Of a stretch of 64,000 nt of DNA, positions 24,146-32,967 are shown piece after piece; the first letter of the stretch is position 1; every line of letters starts with the position of its first letter. Both the position numbers and the translations under genes were made by a program. The notes beneath the pieces were generated by a model. The model saw only the letters and a program-made list of their open reading frames with translations. It ran no database searches and was not told the origin of the DNA. This stretch comes from Candidatus Saccharimonadota bacterium (GTDB lineage Bacteria; Patescibacteriota; Saccharimonadia; Saccharimonadales; Saccharimonadaceae): positions 230,165 to 294,164 of the forward strand of contig JAQBRR010000002.1 of NCBI GenBank assembly GCA_028286365.1, given 5' to 3'.

Positions 24146-25737
24146 AGTAGTTCATCTTTTTTATTGTTCAGGAACGTAGACCACTGTCGCATCATACGGA
24201 GTACCGTCTTTAGCGGTAGCTCAATAACAATATCAAGTAACTGTGCGATGATATTCATCCTTGCAAAACGATATGATATCTTGCGACCTACAAAGATAAA
24301 CGGTGCATACAAAAAGTCACGTATAAGGGCAATGAAACCCTGATTACGGCTAACTATTTCTAGTTCTTTAATCTGTAACGTTAGACGGTAGCCAAGGAAG
24401 CTTGCCGTTGAAAGGAAGCCAAAGAATATAAATGCTTGTACGATATTGAAATGAAGGTCAAACAATAACTCTTTTGCGAGTAGATAGAATACGCCTACAA
24501 ACATAATTGCGTAGACCACATTAAAGAAGTAAGAACGACCGCTCACCTGGAAGTACTTTAACTGTGGCTTTTCATTACCTACCTGATATAGCATCGTCTC
24601 AATGTAGTCAACGATAGCCTTTTTGTTGGCATTTGAAGGCATTTTAAAAGTTAAGGCAGTAAATGCAATAAAAACGGGCGGGAAGATAAGGTTTATAACG
24701 AGCGGAAAAACGACAATTGCACCTGTAACTGCAAGGTCATATGGTATTTCAACGATGAGACCAATTAATGCTTTAGTAATGAGCAGAAAAATAATACTCT
24801 TGATAACACCTGCTCGGACTGTTTTTTGTACTTGTCCGTATTCCTCAGTAATTTGTGCTTCAACTTGACCTAAAATATGTGATCGATTATCGATCCTTAG
24901 TCCATTTATCTGTGTATTTTTACTAAAAAACGTAGCTCGGAGTATTCGAAGCGGCGCACCATTACGGCTAATCGTACGTGATAGCTTGGCCGTTGTCTTT
25001 AGGCTGCTAAGGTAATCAAACTTTTTATTAAACTCTACAAGGTGCTCAACGTTATCATTAGAGATACCGTAAAGTCCAAATAGACCACTGCGCACGTTCG
25101 CATCATTAGATTTCAACAATGCCTTATGGATTGCAATGTAGAGAACGGTTGAATAATCAGCCTCATCGACCTTCTCACCTTCAACTAAGAAGTCTGAAAC
25201 TTTGATTAGTTGGCTAAAATGTGAGTATGCAAAAGCGGCAAATGACAGCAATCGAACAGGATTATTAAACGCTTGCTCGGTCTTAACGGTTAGAATATCG
25301 AGCATCCACTTTTGTGCTATTTCGGGCCTTACGCTTTTGTAGTGTTTGATGAGATACCAATATGTCCTGTAGTGCTCATTAATGTAGGTATCAATCGCTG
25401 CTAATTTTGATAGTGGCGTCGAGTCATTCTTCAAATACTCAGCCTGCGTTAACTCGATCACAAGTTCTTGGGCAAGCCCCTGAGGATCCTTATTAAATCC
25501 AAATGACAAACTCCGCTTGTAAAAGCGGCGAATTGCACTTTGGAATATTAAGTGGTTTTCAATGTTTTCAGAGACATTCCGCAGCTGTTCATAGACGAAC
25601 AACAAGCCATTGCCCATGTCTTGCACATGAAGCGTCTGCTCAGAGCTGACAATTTTGTCAGCTTGGTCGTGTAGCGCAATATTATCAGTCGCGTCCTTAA
25701 GAAGTATACCGAGGCTGGTAGGAGTATTTGTTTCCAT
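24142..25737 (-). CDS. Uncharacterised membrane protein with large helical N-terminal domain
   Basis: 531 residues. Residues 1-300 are soluble and helical without a recognised motif. A pair of membrane helices follows (SIIFLLITKALIGLIVEIPYDL and TGAIVVFPLVINLIFPPVF), then a linker with DYIETMLYQV and two more helices (NVVYAIMFVGVFYLLAKELL, AFIFFGFLSTASFLGYRL), and an amphipathic end. TATAAT at 25745-25750 lies 7 nt before the ATG. First gene of an operon with the IMPase-like protein (4-bp overlap). No function can be assigned. Confidence 0.65.
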   Translation of the reverse strand: METNTPTSLGILLKDATDNIALHDQADKIVSSEQTLHVQDMGNGLLFVYEQLRNVSENIENHLIFQSAIRRFYKRSLSFGFNKDPQGLAQELVIELTQAEYLKNDSTPLSKLAAIDTYINEHYRTYWYLIKHYKSVRPEIAQKWMLDILTVKTEQAFNNPVRLLSFAAFAYSHFSQLIKVSDFLVEGEKVDEADYSTVLYIAIHKALLKSNDANVRSGLFGLYGISNDNVEHLVEFNKKFDYLSSLKTTAKLSRTISRNGAPLRILRATFFSKNTQINGLRIDNRSHILGQVEAQITEEYGQVQKTVRAGVIKSIIFLLITKALIGLIVEIPYDLAVTGAIVVFPLVINLIFPPVFIAFTALTFKMPSNANKKAIVDYIETMLYQVGNEKPQLKYFQVSGRSYFFNVVYAIMFVGVFYLLAKELLFDLHFNIVQAFIFFGFLSTASFLGYRLTLQIKELEIVSRNQGFIALIRDFLYAPFIFVGRKISYRFARMNIIAQLLDIVIELPLKTVLRMMRQWSTFLNNKKDELL

Positions 25738-25779
25738 CTAAATCATTATAGCATTTGGTTATCGGAGCGGTTATGTTTC

Positions 25780-26493
25780 TTATAAATGTGATACGCCAAA
25801 GAGCGTACCGATCGTATAAGTAATCAACATTGCAGCTGCTCCACCGATGACTACACGCAAAATGGATTTAGGAAGGTTCGTTCCAGCGAGCTTCGCACTT
25901 AAGTATCCTGTGATAACCAATGCAACAATGACCGACACGAACGTGACAGGTATTGTTACTGATCCAAGGGGTAGCATCACAACACCAAGAGGAATGATTG
26001 ATCCGATAAAAAATGAGATAGATGAAGCATATGCTGCATGCCAGGCATTTGTTAGATTATTAGGGTCAATGTTTAGCTCTATGTCAACGTGAGCTGCAAA
26101 AGCATCTTTGGCTGTGAGCTCATTCGCCACGATGCGTGCAGTGCTAGGTTTGAGGCCTTTTGCCTCGTAGAGAGAAACCAATTCTTCTAACTCCTCTTTA
26201 GGCTGACTCCTTAGTTCTTCGCGCTCTTTATGTAGGAGTGTTTTCTCGATATCACGCTGTGTACTAACTGATACATACTCACCCGCCGCCATGGAGAGTG
26301 CACCAGCAAGAATACCAGCAACTCCAGCTGCTAGAATGATCAGTTTTGAATTTGTCGCACCTGCAACACCAACAACAAGCCCAGCGATTGAAACAATACC
26401 GTCATTTGATCCCAGTACGGCAGCCCTAAGCCAATTCGAGCGTGAATTGGCCTTGCTATCGCTGTGTGGCTCATCGTGTGTTTTTGTATCCAT
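25780..26493 (-). CDS. VIT1/CCC1-family iron/manganese transporter
   Basis: 237 residues with five membrane helices. The signature WLRAAVLGSNDGIVSIAGLVVGVAGA is clear, as is AGALSMAAGEYVSVSTQRDIEK, whose Met, Glu and Gln line the metal path. The cytoplasmic metal-binding loop has EREELRSQPKEELEELVSLYE. These proteins move Fe2+ or Mn2+ out of the cytoplasm. TATACT at 26501-26506 ends 7 nt before the ATG. Monocistronic. Confidence 0.92.
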   Translation of the reverse strand: MDTKTHDEPHSDSKANSRSNWLRAAVLGSNDGIVSIAGLVVGVAGATNSKLIILAAGVAGILAGALSMAAGEYVSVSTQRDIEKTLLHKEREELRSQPKEELEELVSLYEAKGLKPSTARIVANELTAKDAFAAHVDIELNIDPNNLTNAWHAAYASSISFFIGSIIPLGVVMLPLGSVTIPVTFVSVIVALVITGYLSAKLAGTNLPKSILRVVIGGAAAMLITYTIGTLFGVSHL

Positions 26494-26559
26494 TAAGGTC
26501 AGTATAACAAATATCTGACTGCTTATGTATGGAAATATGGGATGTAACCACGCGGTACT

Positions 26560-27084
26560 TTATAAATCGTAATGATTTACAATCATCTGTGCCGCGTCGG
26601 CTGGTTTAATATCCGTTGTATCTATTTTAAAAATATTTTCAAACTCAAATGTTAGGAAAAGTCCGGCCTCGAGATCATCTTTAAGAAGTTTTTGATCGGT
26701 GAGTTTGTGGTGAGCCTTACGTGATTCATTGCCAACGCGTGCGAGAAGCGTCTCGTCAGTTGCAGTTATTTCTACGAATAGGACTTCACTATCATTGTTT
26801 CTTATGGTTTCAATGACATTATTTACAAAGACAATGTCAGTTGGACTATCCGCAACGAATGTAAAAACGATATTGGTATCATGTTGTGCGGCGTACGTGA
26901 ATATATCTAAACGTAATGTATGAACTAATTCATAATTCTCTTTAAGTGCATCTGGGTACATCTCATGTACGATATTTCTTGTCTGATGATTATGCATGAG
27001 GCTATAGCCAGTAAGTGATACTAACTCCCTAGCGATTGTCAGCTTGCCAGATGCAGGTGGGCCATAAATGAATAGGCATTTCAT
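26560..27084 (-). CDS. P-loop kinase-like protein
   Basis: 174 residues. Walker A FIYGPPASGKLTIAREL (5-21), then HNHQTRNIVHEMYPDAL, a DxD-like strand NIVFTFVADSPTD, and an Arg lid (ARVGNESRKAHHKLTD). It resembles small kinases of the shikimate kinase/chloramphenicol phosphotransferase fold; the substrate is unknown. The start overlaps the end of the 27081 gene by 4 bp, so the two are co-translated. Confidence 0.72.
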   Translation of the reverse strand: MKCLFIYGPPASGKLTIARELVSLTGYSLMHNHQTRNIVHEMYPDALKENYELVHTLRLDIFTYAAQHDTNIVFTFVADSPTDIVFVNNVIETIRNNDSEVLFVEITATDETLLARVGNESRKAHHKLTDQKLLKDDLEAGLFLTFEFENIFKIDTTDIKPADAAQMIVNHYDL

Positions 27085-27530
27085 ATGATATTTTCCTTAG
27101 ATAGTACCCGTAGAATTGTACGAGATGTTCCAAGAATACGCCCCAGGAGTGTACTCGTAATAAGGACAAGTCCGATAGACCCAAACATCTCGCCAGCTGC
27201 AAAAAGATGTGCAATGTGGTTTCTATTTAACTCAAATAATATAAATAGTACCAAGATGATCGCACCATATATATCAATACGCCCAATGACCTTGGCCTCA
27301 TCCTTGTTCCATGAAATTTTATACATGCGGGATGAGATTGTCCCAGCAGTTAACCCGATCACGAGTGCAATAATGACCTGTGAAAATAATGCGTGAGATA
27401 TAAGTAGATCGTAAATCGTTACAATGAGCAGGACCCCGCAGACAGCAACGAGAATACGCAGATTAACGAGAAGTCGTTTACTAGCATGTGTACGTATATG
27501 TCCAGATCGCTTCCTATTTGAAGACTTCAT
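27081..27530 (-). CDS. Small membrane protein
   Basis: About 149 residues from ATG 27530 (MKSSNRKRS). I chose this start because TATACT at 27537-27542 ends 6 nt upstream. A basic N-terminus is followed by four membrane helices (LRILVAVCGVLLIVTIYDLL, FSQVIIALVIGLTAG, IYGAIILVLFILFELN, MFGSIGLVLITSTLLGRILG). No family recognised. Operon with the P-loop kinase. Confidence 0.65.
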   Translation of the reverse strand: MKSSNRKRSGHIRTHASKRLLVNLRILVAVCGVLLIVTIYDLLISHALFSQVIIALVIGLTAGTISSRMYKISWNKDEAKVIGRIDIYGAIILVLFILFELNRNHIAHLFAAGEMFGSIGLVLITSTLLGRILGTSRTILRVLSKENII

Positions 27531-27662
27531 GACTGTAGTATAACATTTAGCAAACCCAAAAATTAAGTATTTGCGTGCGACAACACCTCTGTTAAGTAGC
27601 TTAATCTTCATTTTTACGCTAAAATAGACATAAAGCAATTGAATTTCAATTGAAAGGAGGAT

Positions 27663-29336
27663 GTGTCTTTGTCTAAAACAACAGAGAGCCTACAAGTCTC
27701 CGCGAATAGGATAGAGAAACAATTAACGTCGCCAACAGTCGTATTGATTCTGCTAGTCGCAACAGTCGGAGCCTTTATCTACCTTGACTACTTGCTTCAA
27801 CCTGCGTATCGTGGCGACGTACTGCCTTATACACTTGCACTTATTGCAGAAATCTTCATTATCTTCCAGGGTCTGTTATCATTTTGGACAATTTTAAGTG
27901 GGCGTTTCAATCCACGAAACTATGAATATCATAGTGCGCAAGCAAAGCTGTATGATGCCCCTGTTGGTAAGACTGCTATTAAAATTCTTGAAAAGAAAAG
28001 CGCAGTAGTTGCACGTGGTGTTGAAATGTACGTTGATCACCTACCTATTTCAGTAGATATCTTTATTCCTGTCTATGGTGAGCCTGTGAAAGAAATCCGT
28101 CATACTGCAGTAGCTGCTCGTGATGCTTACGGAAAACACATGACGTATATCCTGGATGATGGTAAGTCGGACGAAGTAGAGGCAATGGCTCGTAAGATTG
28201 GGGTTGAGTATATTCGTCGACCTGTTAATAACAATGCTAAGGCGGGTAATATTAACTACGCACTAGGACGGACTAACGGAACATTTTTTCTGATACTTGA
28301 CGCGGACTTTGTAGCCGAACCGACAATCTTATACGAGACAATCCCCTTCTTTGAAAATAGTAATCTTGCATTCGTCCAAACCCCACAGTTTTATGATAAT
28401 CAGGATACTTTTGTGTCATCGGCGGCAAACTTTATGCAGAATGTGTTTTATTCGCTTATACAATCTGGTAAAAATCGCTTTAATGCGGCCTTCTGCGTTG
28501 GGACGAATGTTGTGTTTAGACGAAAGGCAATCGAGTCTATTGGCGGTATGTATAGTTTATCTAAGTCTGAGGATATTTGGACATCTCTAACCCTTCATGA
28601 GCATGGCTACGATTCAACCTATATTCCGACCGTTTTAGCCGTTGGCAAGACGCCCGAGACGATGAGTGCCTACTCAAAACAACAACTTCGATGGGCAACT
28701 GGTAGTTTTGAGATATTTTTACGGCACAATCCTTTACTCCAAAAAAAACTAACCATTGATCAACGGTTGCAATATTTTGCGACAACTTCATATTATTTCG
28801 TTGGATTCTCTGTTTTATTACTTCTTTTATTACCACCGCTTCAGATATTTTTTAATCTTTCACCGATTGCAACGACGATTCCAATTTGGCAATGGGGCCT
28901 GATGTATAGTGGTTTTTACGTATCACAACTTGTATTAGCCTTTTATACTATGGGCGGTTTTAAGTTAAAAACGTTGATGCTAGCTAATGTATCGTTTCCT
29001 ATTTACATCAAGGCGTTCTTTAACGCCCTTAGTAAAAAGGATCAAGCCTGGAAGGCGACGAATACAGTATCGTATGATTCACCGTTCAACTATGTCCGTA
29101 TTCAAGTGTATGTCTTCGTATTTCTCCTACTGACAAGCGCCGTAGGGCTTGGTAAGGCTATATACACTAATCAATTTTCTATTTCTCTTGCCTGGAATGC
29201 GCTCAATACGATCATATTCGGCTACTTTGTGTGTATGGCATATGCAGAAGCATTAGCTATCAAAAGACAGCGTAGACAGGCTAAGAAGGCGTTAAAACAA
29301 AATCGAATTCAAGTCAGAGAAGGAGCTATAGGATGA
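27663..29336 (+). CDS. Processive GT2 glycosyltransferase (cellulose/curdlan synthase-like)
   Basis: 557 residues. Two N-terminal membrane helices (30-47, 55-78) precede a GT-A domain with ILDDGKSDE (163-171), LDADF (212-216), TPQFYDNQD (240-248), SED (302-304) and the processivity motif QQLRWATG (340-347); four or more C-terminal helices form the export channel. No PilZ domain is seen, as in curdlan synthase and unlike cellulose synthase. GTG 27663 or TTG 27669 both follow GGAGG (27655-27659); TTG has better spacing. It overlaps the next gene by ATGA. The GH81 gene downstream suggests a beta-1,3-glucan product, but this is inference. Confidence 0.9.
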   Translation: MSLSKTTESLQVSANRIEKQLTSPTVVLILLVATVGAFIYLDYLLQPAYRGDVLPYTLALIAEIFIIFQGLLSFWTILSGRFNPRNYEYHSAQAKLYDAPVGKTAIKILEKKSAVVARGVEMYVDHLPISVDIFIPVYGEPVKEIRHTAVAARDAYGKHMTYILDDGKSDEVEAMARKIGVEYIRRPVNNNAKAGNINYALGRTNGTFFLILDADFVAEPTILYETIPFFENSNLAFVQTPQFYDNQDTFVSSAANFMQNVFYSLIQSGKNRFNAAFCVGTNVVFRRKAIESIGGMYSLSKSEDIWTSLTLHEHGYDSTYIPTVLAVGKTPETMSAYSKQQLRWATGSFEIFLRHNPLLQKKLTIDQRLQYFATTSYYFVGFSVLLLLLLPPLQIFFNLSPIATTIPIWQWGLMYSGFYVSQLVLAFYTMGGFKLKTLMLANVSFPIYIKAFFNALSKKDQAWKATNTVSYDSPFNYVRIQVYVFVFLLLTSAVGLGKAIYTNQFSISLAWNALNTIIFGYFVCMAYAEALAIKRQRRQAKKALKQNRIQVREGAIG

Positions 29337-30061
29337 AGTTTACTGGAAGAGTTAGATTTGTATTTGGGATAATAGTTGTAATCATAATCGTGGGGCTACT
29401 CACACTTTACCTCGATGGAATTATGTCGCAGTCTCCATCATTTAAGGCACAGCTGGCTGCTAATGCGGTAGCGATCGGAACAGACTATCCTGGGCTTGTT
29501 GTGAAACAAAATGTCGAGGAGGGAGATAAAGTCACTAAGAACCAAATATTATTTGAAATACAAAGCACACAACTGAACCAAGATCTGACCAACGGGGTCA
29601 TATCAACCTCTTCATTGTCGTTTAGTGTAGATCCAACCACGAATTATATTCAACTCAAATCTAAGGAAGATGGTGTTATTCAAAAGATCAACTACAGGGC
29701 GGGGTCATATGTACCAGGCGGTAGTATTGTCGCAACAGTGAATACGCTAAGCTCACTGTACGTTTCTGCGAGCTTTCACCTATCACCTCCTGACTATGCC
29801 AGAATTAATAAGAATAGTGAGTTATCGCTCGTATTTCCCGACAACAGTGAAAAGCAAGCAACAATATATTCGATTACTCTTGTCCCAGATGGCGATAATG
29901 TCGATACCGTGGTTAAGGCCCGTCTGAAAAGCCCAGATGTTGGTGATTTTGAGTTTTCAACGGGCACGCCTGTTCATGCAACGCTCCAACTTACGCAGGC
30001 AAAATGGTATCAATGGGTCATTAATGACATTCAGCAACTGTTCAAACCGCTAGGTAGATAG
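29333..30061 (+). CDS. HlyD-like membrane-anchored periplasm-side protein
   Basis: 242 residues. One N-terminal membrane helix (VFGIIVVIIIVGLLTLYLD), then a split biotinyl-lipoyl/barrel-sandwich domain: VKQNVEEGDKVTKNQILFEI in the first half and KEDGVIQKINYRAGSYVPGG in the second, followed by a beta-barrel (FHLSPPDYARI). This is the fold of HlyD/Alg44-type proteins that pair with GT2 synthases such as alginate and mannuronan systems. Overlap with the synthase and 1-nt spacing to GH81 point to one complex on the outside of the membrane. Confidence 0.85.
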   Translation: MKFTGRVRFVFGIIVVIIIVGLLTLYLDGIMSQSPSFKAQLAANAVAIGTDYPGLVVKQNVEEGDKVTKNQILFEIQSTQLNQDLTNGVISTSSLSFSVDPTTNYIQLKSKEDGVIQKINYRAGSYVPGGSIVATVNTLSSLYVSASFHLSPPDYARINKNSELSLVFPDNSEKQATIYSITLVPDGDNVDTVVKARLKSPDVGDFEFSTGTPVHATLQLTQAKWYQWVINDIQQLFKPLGR

Positions 30062-30062
30062 A

Positions 30063-32072
30063 GTGAAAAGGTTCAGGATTACTAAAATAGTATTGATTAG
30101 TATAGTACCTTTAGCAGCTCTTATTACTGTACTTATAGTATCCGCTGTCTACAAACCTGCCGTTAATTCTATATTATCGGAGCCCCTCGTTGATCAAAAG
30201 ACGCTCCATACGCTCGCTCAAAAGAATGGCTCAAGTGCTGTAACTACACATATTGCTGCTGGTATTATTCCGCCGACGAACTCATGGATTAGTGGTATGG
30301 TACTTCAATCGACGCCTCTACCGGTATATCCGATGCCAAGTAGCTTTTTAGCTAAAGATTCAGGTTTTGAAGTTGGTCAGCCAACCATACAGTCCACTGC
30401 AACTGTTATTACCGGCGAACATGTACCAGGTATCATCGCAAGTATAAATAATAGCAGTACATTTAAACTCATTCGTTATGATAAAGTTTCTGCTTCGCTC
30501 ACCTATTACGATGCAACTAACCATGCAATCGGCCTACTTACACTTGCGGAAGGCTCACCATTCGTTTTTTTTCATAGTTCGAGCAGTACAACAATAAATC
30601 TTTCGAACTTAGGTGTAGTGAGCAAAGACAGCACGGAGTCCTACCTACGATACACGCTTAACGGCCATGATTATGCTGTTGTTGCTGGAAAAGGTGCAAC
30701 CATTAAGCAAACGGGTTCAAATGCATCAATTAGCATTGATAAAGATAGTCTCGTGACGCTGTATAGCGTTCCGAACGGTCGATCTGATCAATTACGTAGT
30801 CTTGCAGGTAACGAATTAACCTCAGTCAATATATCAAGTGCACAGCAACAGGGTTCATCGCTGACTACCCTCACATATAACACATCTAATAATAAGCCGA
30901 CCGTGTTTGTTCCTATGGCGTATAGTAAGCAAACTAATAAAACATCCGTATTAGGTACCTACGATAGCATTTATGGGCCGATGAACGGAACCATAGGTAA
31001 TAGTTTTACGTCTACAGTACCATTAGCCTCAGCGTCAAACTCCCTTGATTTGTCACATATAAGCGCAAGTCACAAACAAGAACTAATCACGAACTTAAAA
31101 AAAGACGTCAGTACTACGTCTATTGATAAAACAGATAGTTATTATGCAGGTAAACAGCTATCTCGAGCTGCGACGTTACTTGATATATCAGAGCAGCTTG
31201 GTCAAACCGACTCCACAAATCAGCTTAAATCAATCCTAATAAAGGCATTTTCTACTCGTTTGAACGCTAATTATTTTTACTATGACACGACCTTAAAAGG
31301 TATCGTCGCACAAAATAAATCGTTTGGTTCAGAAGATTTCAACGACCATCACTTTCATTACGGATACTTTATTTATGCGGCAAGTATTTTAGGTAAATAC
31401 GATAGTAATTTTGTAAGCAACTATAAGAATCAGATTAACTTGTTAGTAGCTGATATTGCTTCGTATCAACAGACCAACGACGTCCCTGTAAGTCGTTATT
31501 ATGACCCATACGTCGCTCATTCTTGGGCCGCCGGACTAGCACCATTTGCTGATGGCAATAACCAAGAATCGAGTTCAGAAGCTATCAATGCCTGGAATGG
31601 CATAGCCAAGTGGGCACAACTTACTAACAATGCTGAGCTGCAAAGTTCGGCAACATGGATGCTTTCAGGTGAAAGTGCAACGGCTAGTGCGGCCTGGCGT
31701 ACTACTGATACGGATGCTTCCTACCTAAAGAGCTACACAAGTCCACTTTCGTCTCTTAATTTTGGGGGTAAACGTACCTACTCAACATTCTTCAGTGATG
31801 AACCAAATGCTAAATTAGGCATTCAGCTGTTACCAATGAGCCCTATGATGACGAGCTTTAAAACAGATAAAGCAGCTATTGCACGTAATGTTAGTTCATC
31901 AATCAAAAATGATAATTATAATGTAGCGCTCGGTGATTATATCCTGATGTACCTTGCATTATCAGATCCACAAAAGGCGTCTTCAGAGCTAACCAAACAA
32001 CAGGATGCCTTTATCGATGACGGTAATTCACGGACATATCTGAATGCGTGGGTGTATTCTTTAACAGACTAA
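30063..32072 (+). CDS. GH81 endo-beta-1,3-glucanase, membrane-anchored
   Basis: 669 residues. N-terminal anchor or uncleaved signal (IVLISIVPLAALITVLIVSA), then PPTNSWISGMVLQSTPLPVYP, the usual beginning of GH81. Catalytic region: FGSEDFNDHHFHYGYFIYAA (Asp and His of the DHHFHYGY block, about 427-437) and ADGNNQESSSEAINAW (catalytic Glu, about 485-500), with SHSWAAGLAPF-type block before it. GH81 enzymes cut beta-1,3-glucans by inversion. GTG start directly after the HlyD-like gene. A trimming role, like BcsZ for cellulose, is inferred; lysis of fungal or host glucan is an alternative. Confidence 0.9.
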   Translation: MKRFRITKIVLISIVPLAALITVLIVSAVYKPAVNSILSEPLVDQKTLHTLAQKNGSSAVTTHIAAGIIPPTNSWISGMVLQSTPLPVYPMPSSFLAKDSGFEVGQPTIQSTATVITGEHVPGIIASINNSSTFKLIRYDKVSASLTYYDATNHAIGLLTLAEGSPFVFFHSSSSTTINLSNLGVVSKDSTESYLRYTLNGHDYAVVAGKGATIKQTGSNASISIDKDSLVTLYSVPNGRSDQLRSLAGNELTSVNISSAQQQGSSLTTLTYNTSNNKPTVFVPMAYSKQTNKTSVLGTYDSIYGPMNGTIGNSFTSTVPLASASNSLDLSHISASHKQELITNLKKDVSTTSIDKTDSYYAGKQLSRAATLLDISEQLGQTDSTNQLKSILIKAFSTRLNANYFYYDTTLKGIVAQNKSFGSEDFNDHHFHYGYFIYAASILGKYDSNFVSNYKNQINLLVADIASYQQTNDVPVSRYYDPYVAHSWAAGLAPFADGNNQESSSEAINAWNGIAKWAQLTNNAELQSSATWMLSGESATASAAWRTTDTDASYLKSYTSPLSSLNFGGKRTYSTFFSDEPNAKLGIQLLPMSPMMTSFKTDKAAIARNVSSSIKNDNYNVALGDYILMYLALSDPQKASSELTKQQDAFIDDGNSRTYLNAWVYSLTD

Positions 32073-32518
32073 TTATGTGCATTTGAAGTAGCCTCTGGTT
32101 GTACGGTGAACGTACCCTGCACTTCGTCATGCTCGTGGTCGTGGAATCTAAAATTACCTGTTTGGACTAACGTCACCGTGAGGCTCTGTCCTTTTGTGAG
32201 TAGCTCCTCCTTGATGCCGTCATACGCGACGTGTCCTTCATGCGGTCCGAAGGCTACTTCTCGCTGAATGTCATCAAGATTCGTGATAGTTAACGTCTGA
32301 CAACGTAAGCCGACAGTATTGCTGGGTGATACTGTATCATTCTGGATCACAACCTTATGATTGGGCTGTCCTGGCATACAGCCATCGTGTTCATTAGCGT
32401 ACTGCTGGTTAAAATATAAAGTTGATCCCCACACGGTTGCACCAATAACGATAGCTGTGATAGCAATCAGTGCAATGATAATGATCACAAGGCCAGGTTT
32501 GTGTTGCTGCTTTACCAT
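32069..32518 (-). CDS. Membrane-anchored cupredoxin-like protein, His-rich
   Basis: 149 residues. N-terminal membrane anchor (VIIIIALIAITAIVIGATVW), then a beta-sandwich with VVIQNDTVSPSNTVGLRC, ITNLDDIQREVAFGPHEGH and the cupredoxin-like ending TGNFRFHDHEHDEVQGTF. In classical blue copper proteins the last loop reads H/C-x-x-H-x-x-M; here the Cys and Met positions are His and Glu/Val, so a type-1 centre is doubtful, but other copper binding is possible. The 3' end overlaps the GH81 gene by 4 bp. It precedes a DUF3817-like gene in the same direction. Confidence 0.65.
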   Translation of the reverse strand: MVKQQHKPGLVIIIIALIAITAIVIGATVWGSTLYFNQQYANEHDGCMPGQPNHKVVIQNDTVSPSNTVGLRCQTLTITNLDDIQREVAFGPHEGHVAYDGIKEELLTKGQSLTVTLVQTGNFRFHDHEHDEVQGTFTVQPEATSNAHN

Positions 32519-32523
32519 AGTTA

Positions 32524-32886
32524 TTAGAACCTTCCTGTCTTTCGGCGATGCGATACCCAGAGTTCAAATACGAGAGCTCCGTAGGGAATGACGCTTATCA
32601 GTTCAGCGAATATAAACCGCCACACACTCCACTTGAGTGCGCGATGACCAAAGATAACAATAAAGAGATAGAAAAGATATAGGATACCATGGATACTGCC
32701 AGCGATTGCTATATAGGCGCTATCATGTGGCCACTTTAGCTCAACAGCCGCGATACCAACGATGAGACAAGTCCATCCAAATGTCTCTGCAAATGCGGCC
32801 GCTCTAAATAACCACCACGCCTCACGATCCGTAAATATACCGTCCAGTGCTTCGTAGGCTTTTCTTGCAATATATTTGGCTTTCAT
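32524..32886 (-). CDS. DUF3817-like integral membrane protein
   Basis: 120 residues with three membrane helices; WWLFRAAAFAETFGWTCLIVG and AGSIHGILYLFYLFIVI match the DUF3817 layout (RxxxxxExxSxLxL, HGxLFxxY). Function is not established for the family. TATGAT at 32893-32898 ends 6 nt before the ATG. It lies 5 bp upstream of the cupredoxin-like gene and is likely co-transcribed. Confidence 0.75.
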   Translation of the reverse strand: MKAKYIARKAYEALDGIFTDREAWWLFRAAAFAETFGWTCLIVGIAAVELKWPHDSAYIAIAGSIHGILYLFYLFIVIFGHRALKWSVWRFIFAELISVIPYGALVFELWVSHRRKTGRF

Positions 32887-32967
32887 TCACCTATCATAGC
32901 AACAACTATGCTAGCAATACCAATGCTTATTAGCTCTCTTTTCAAACTGTAAGGACTAAATCACTCG

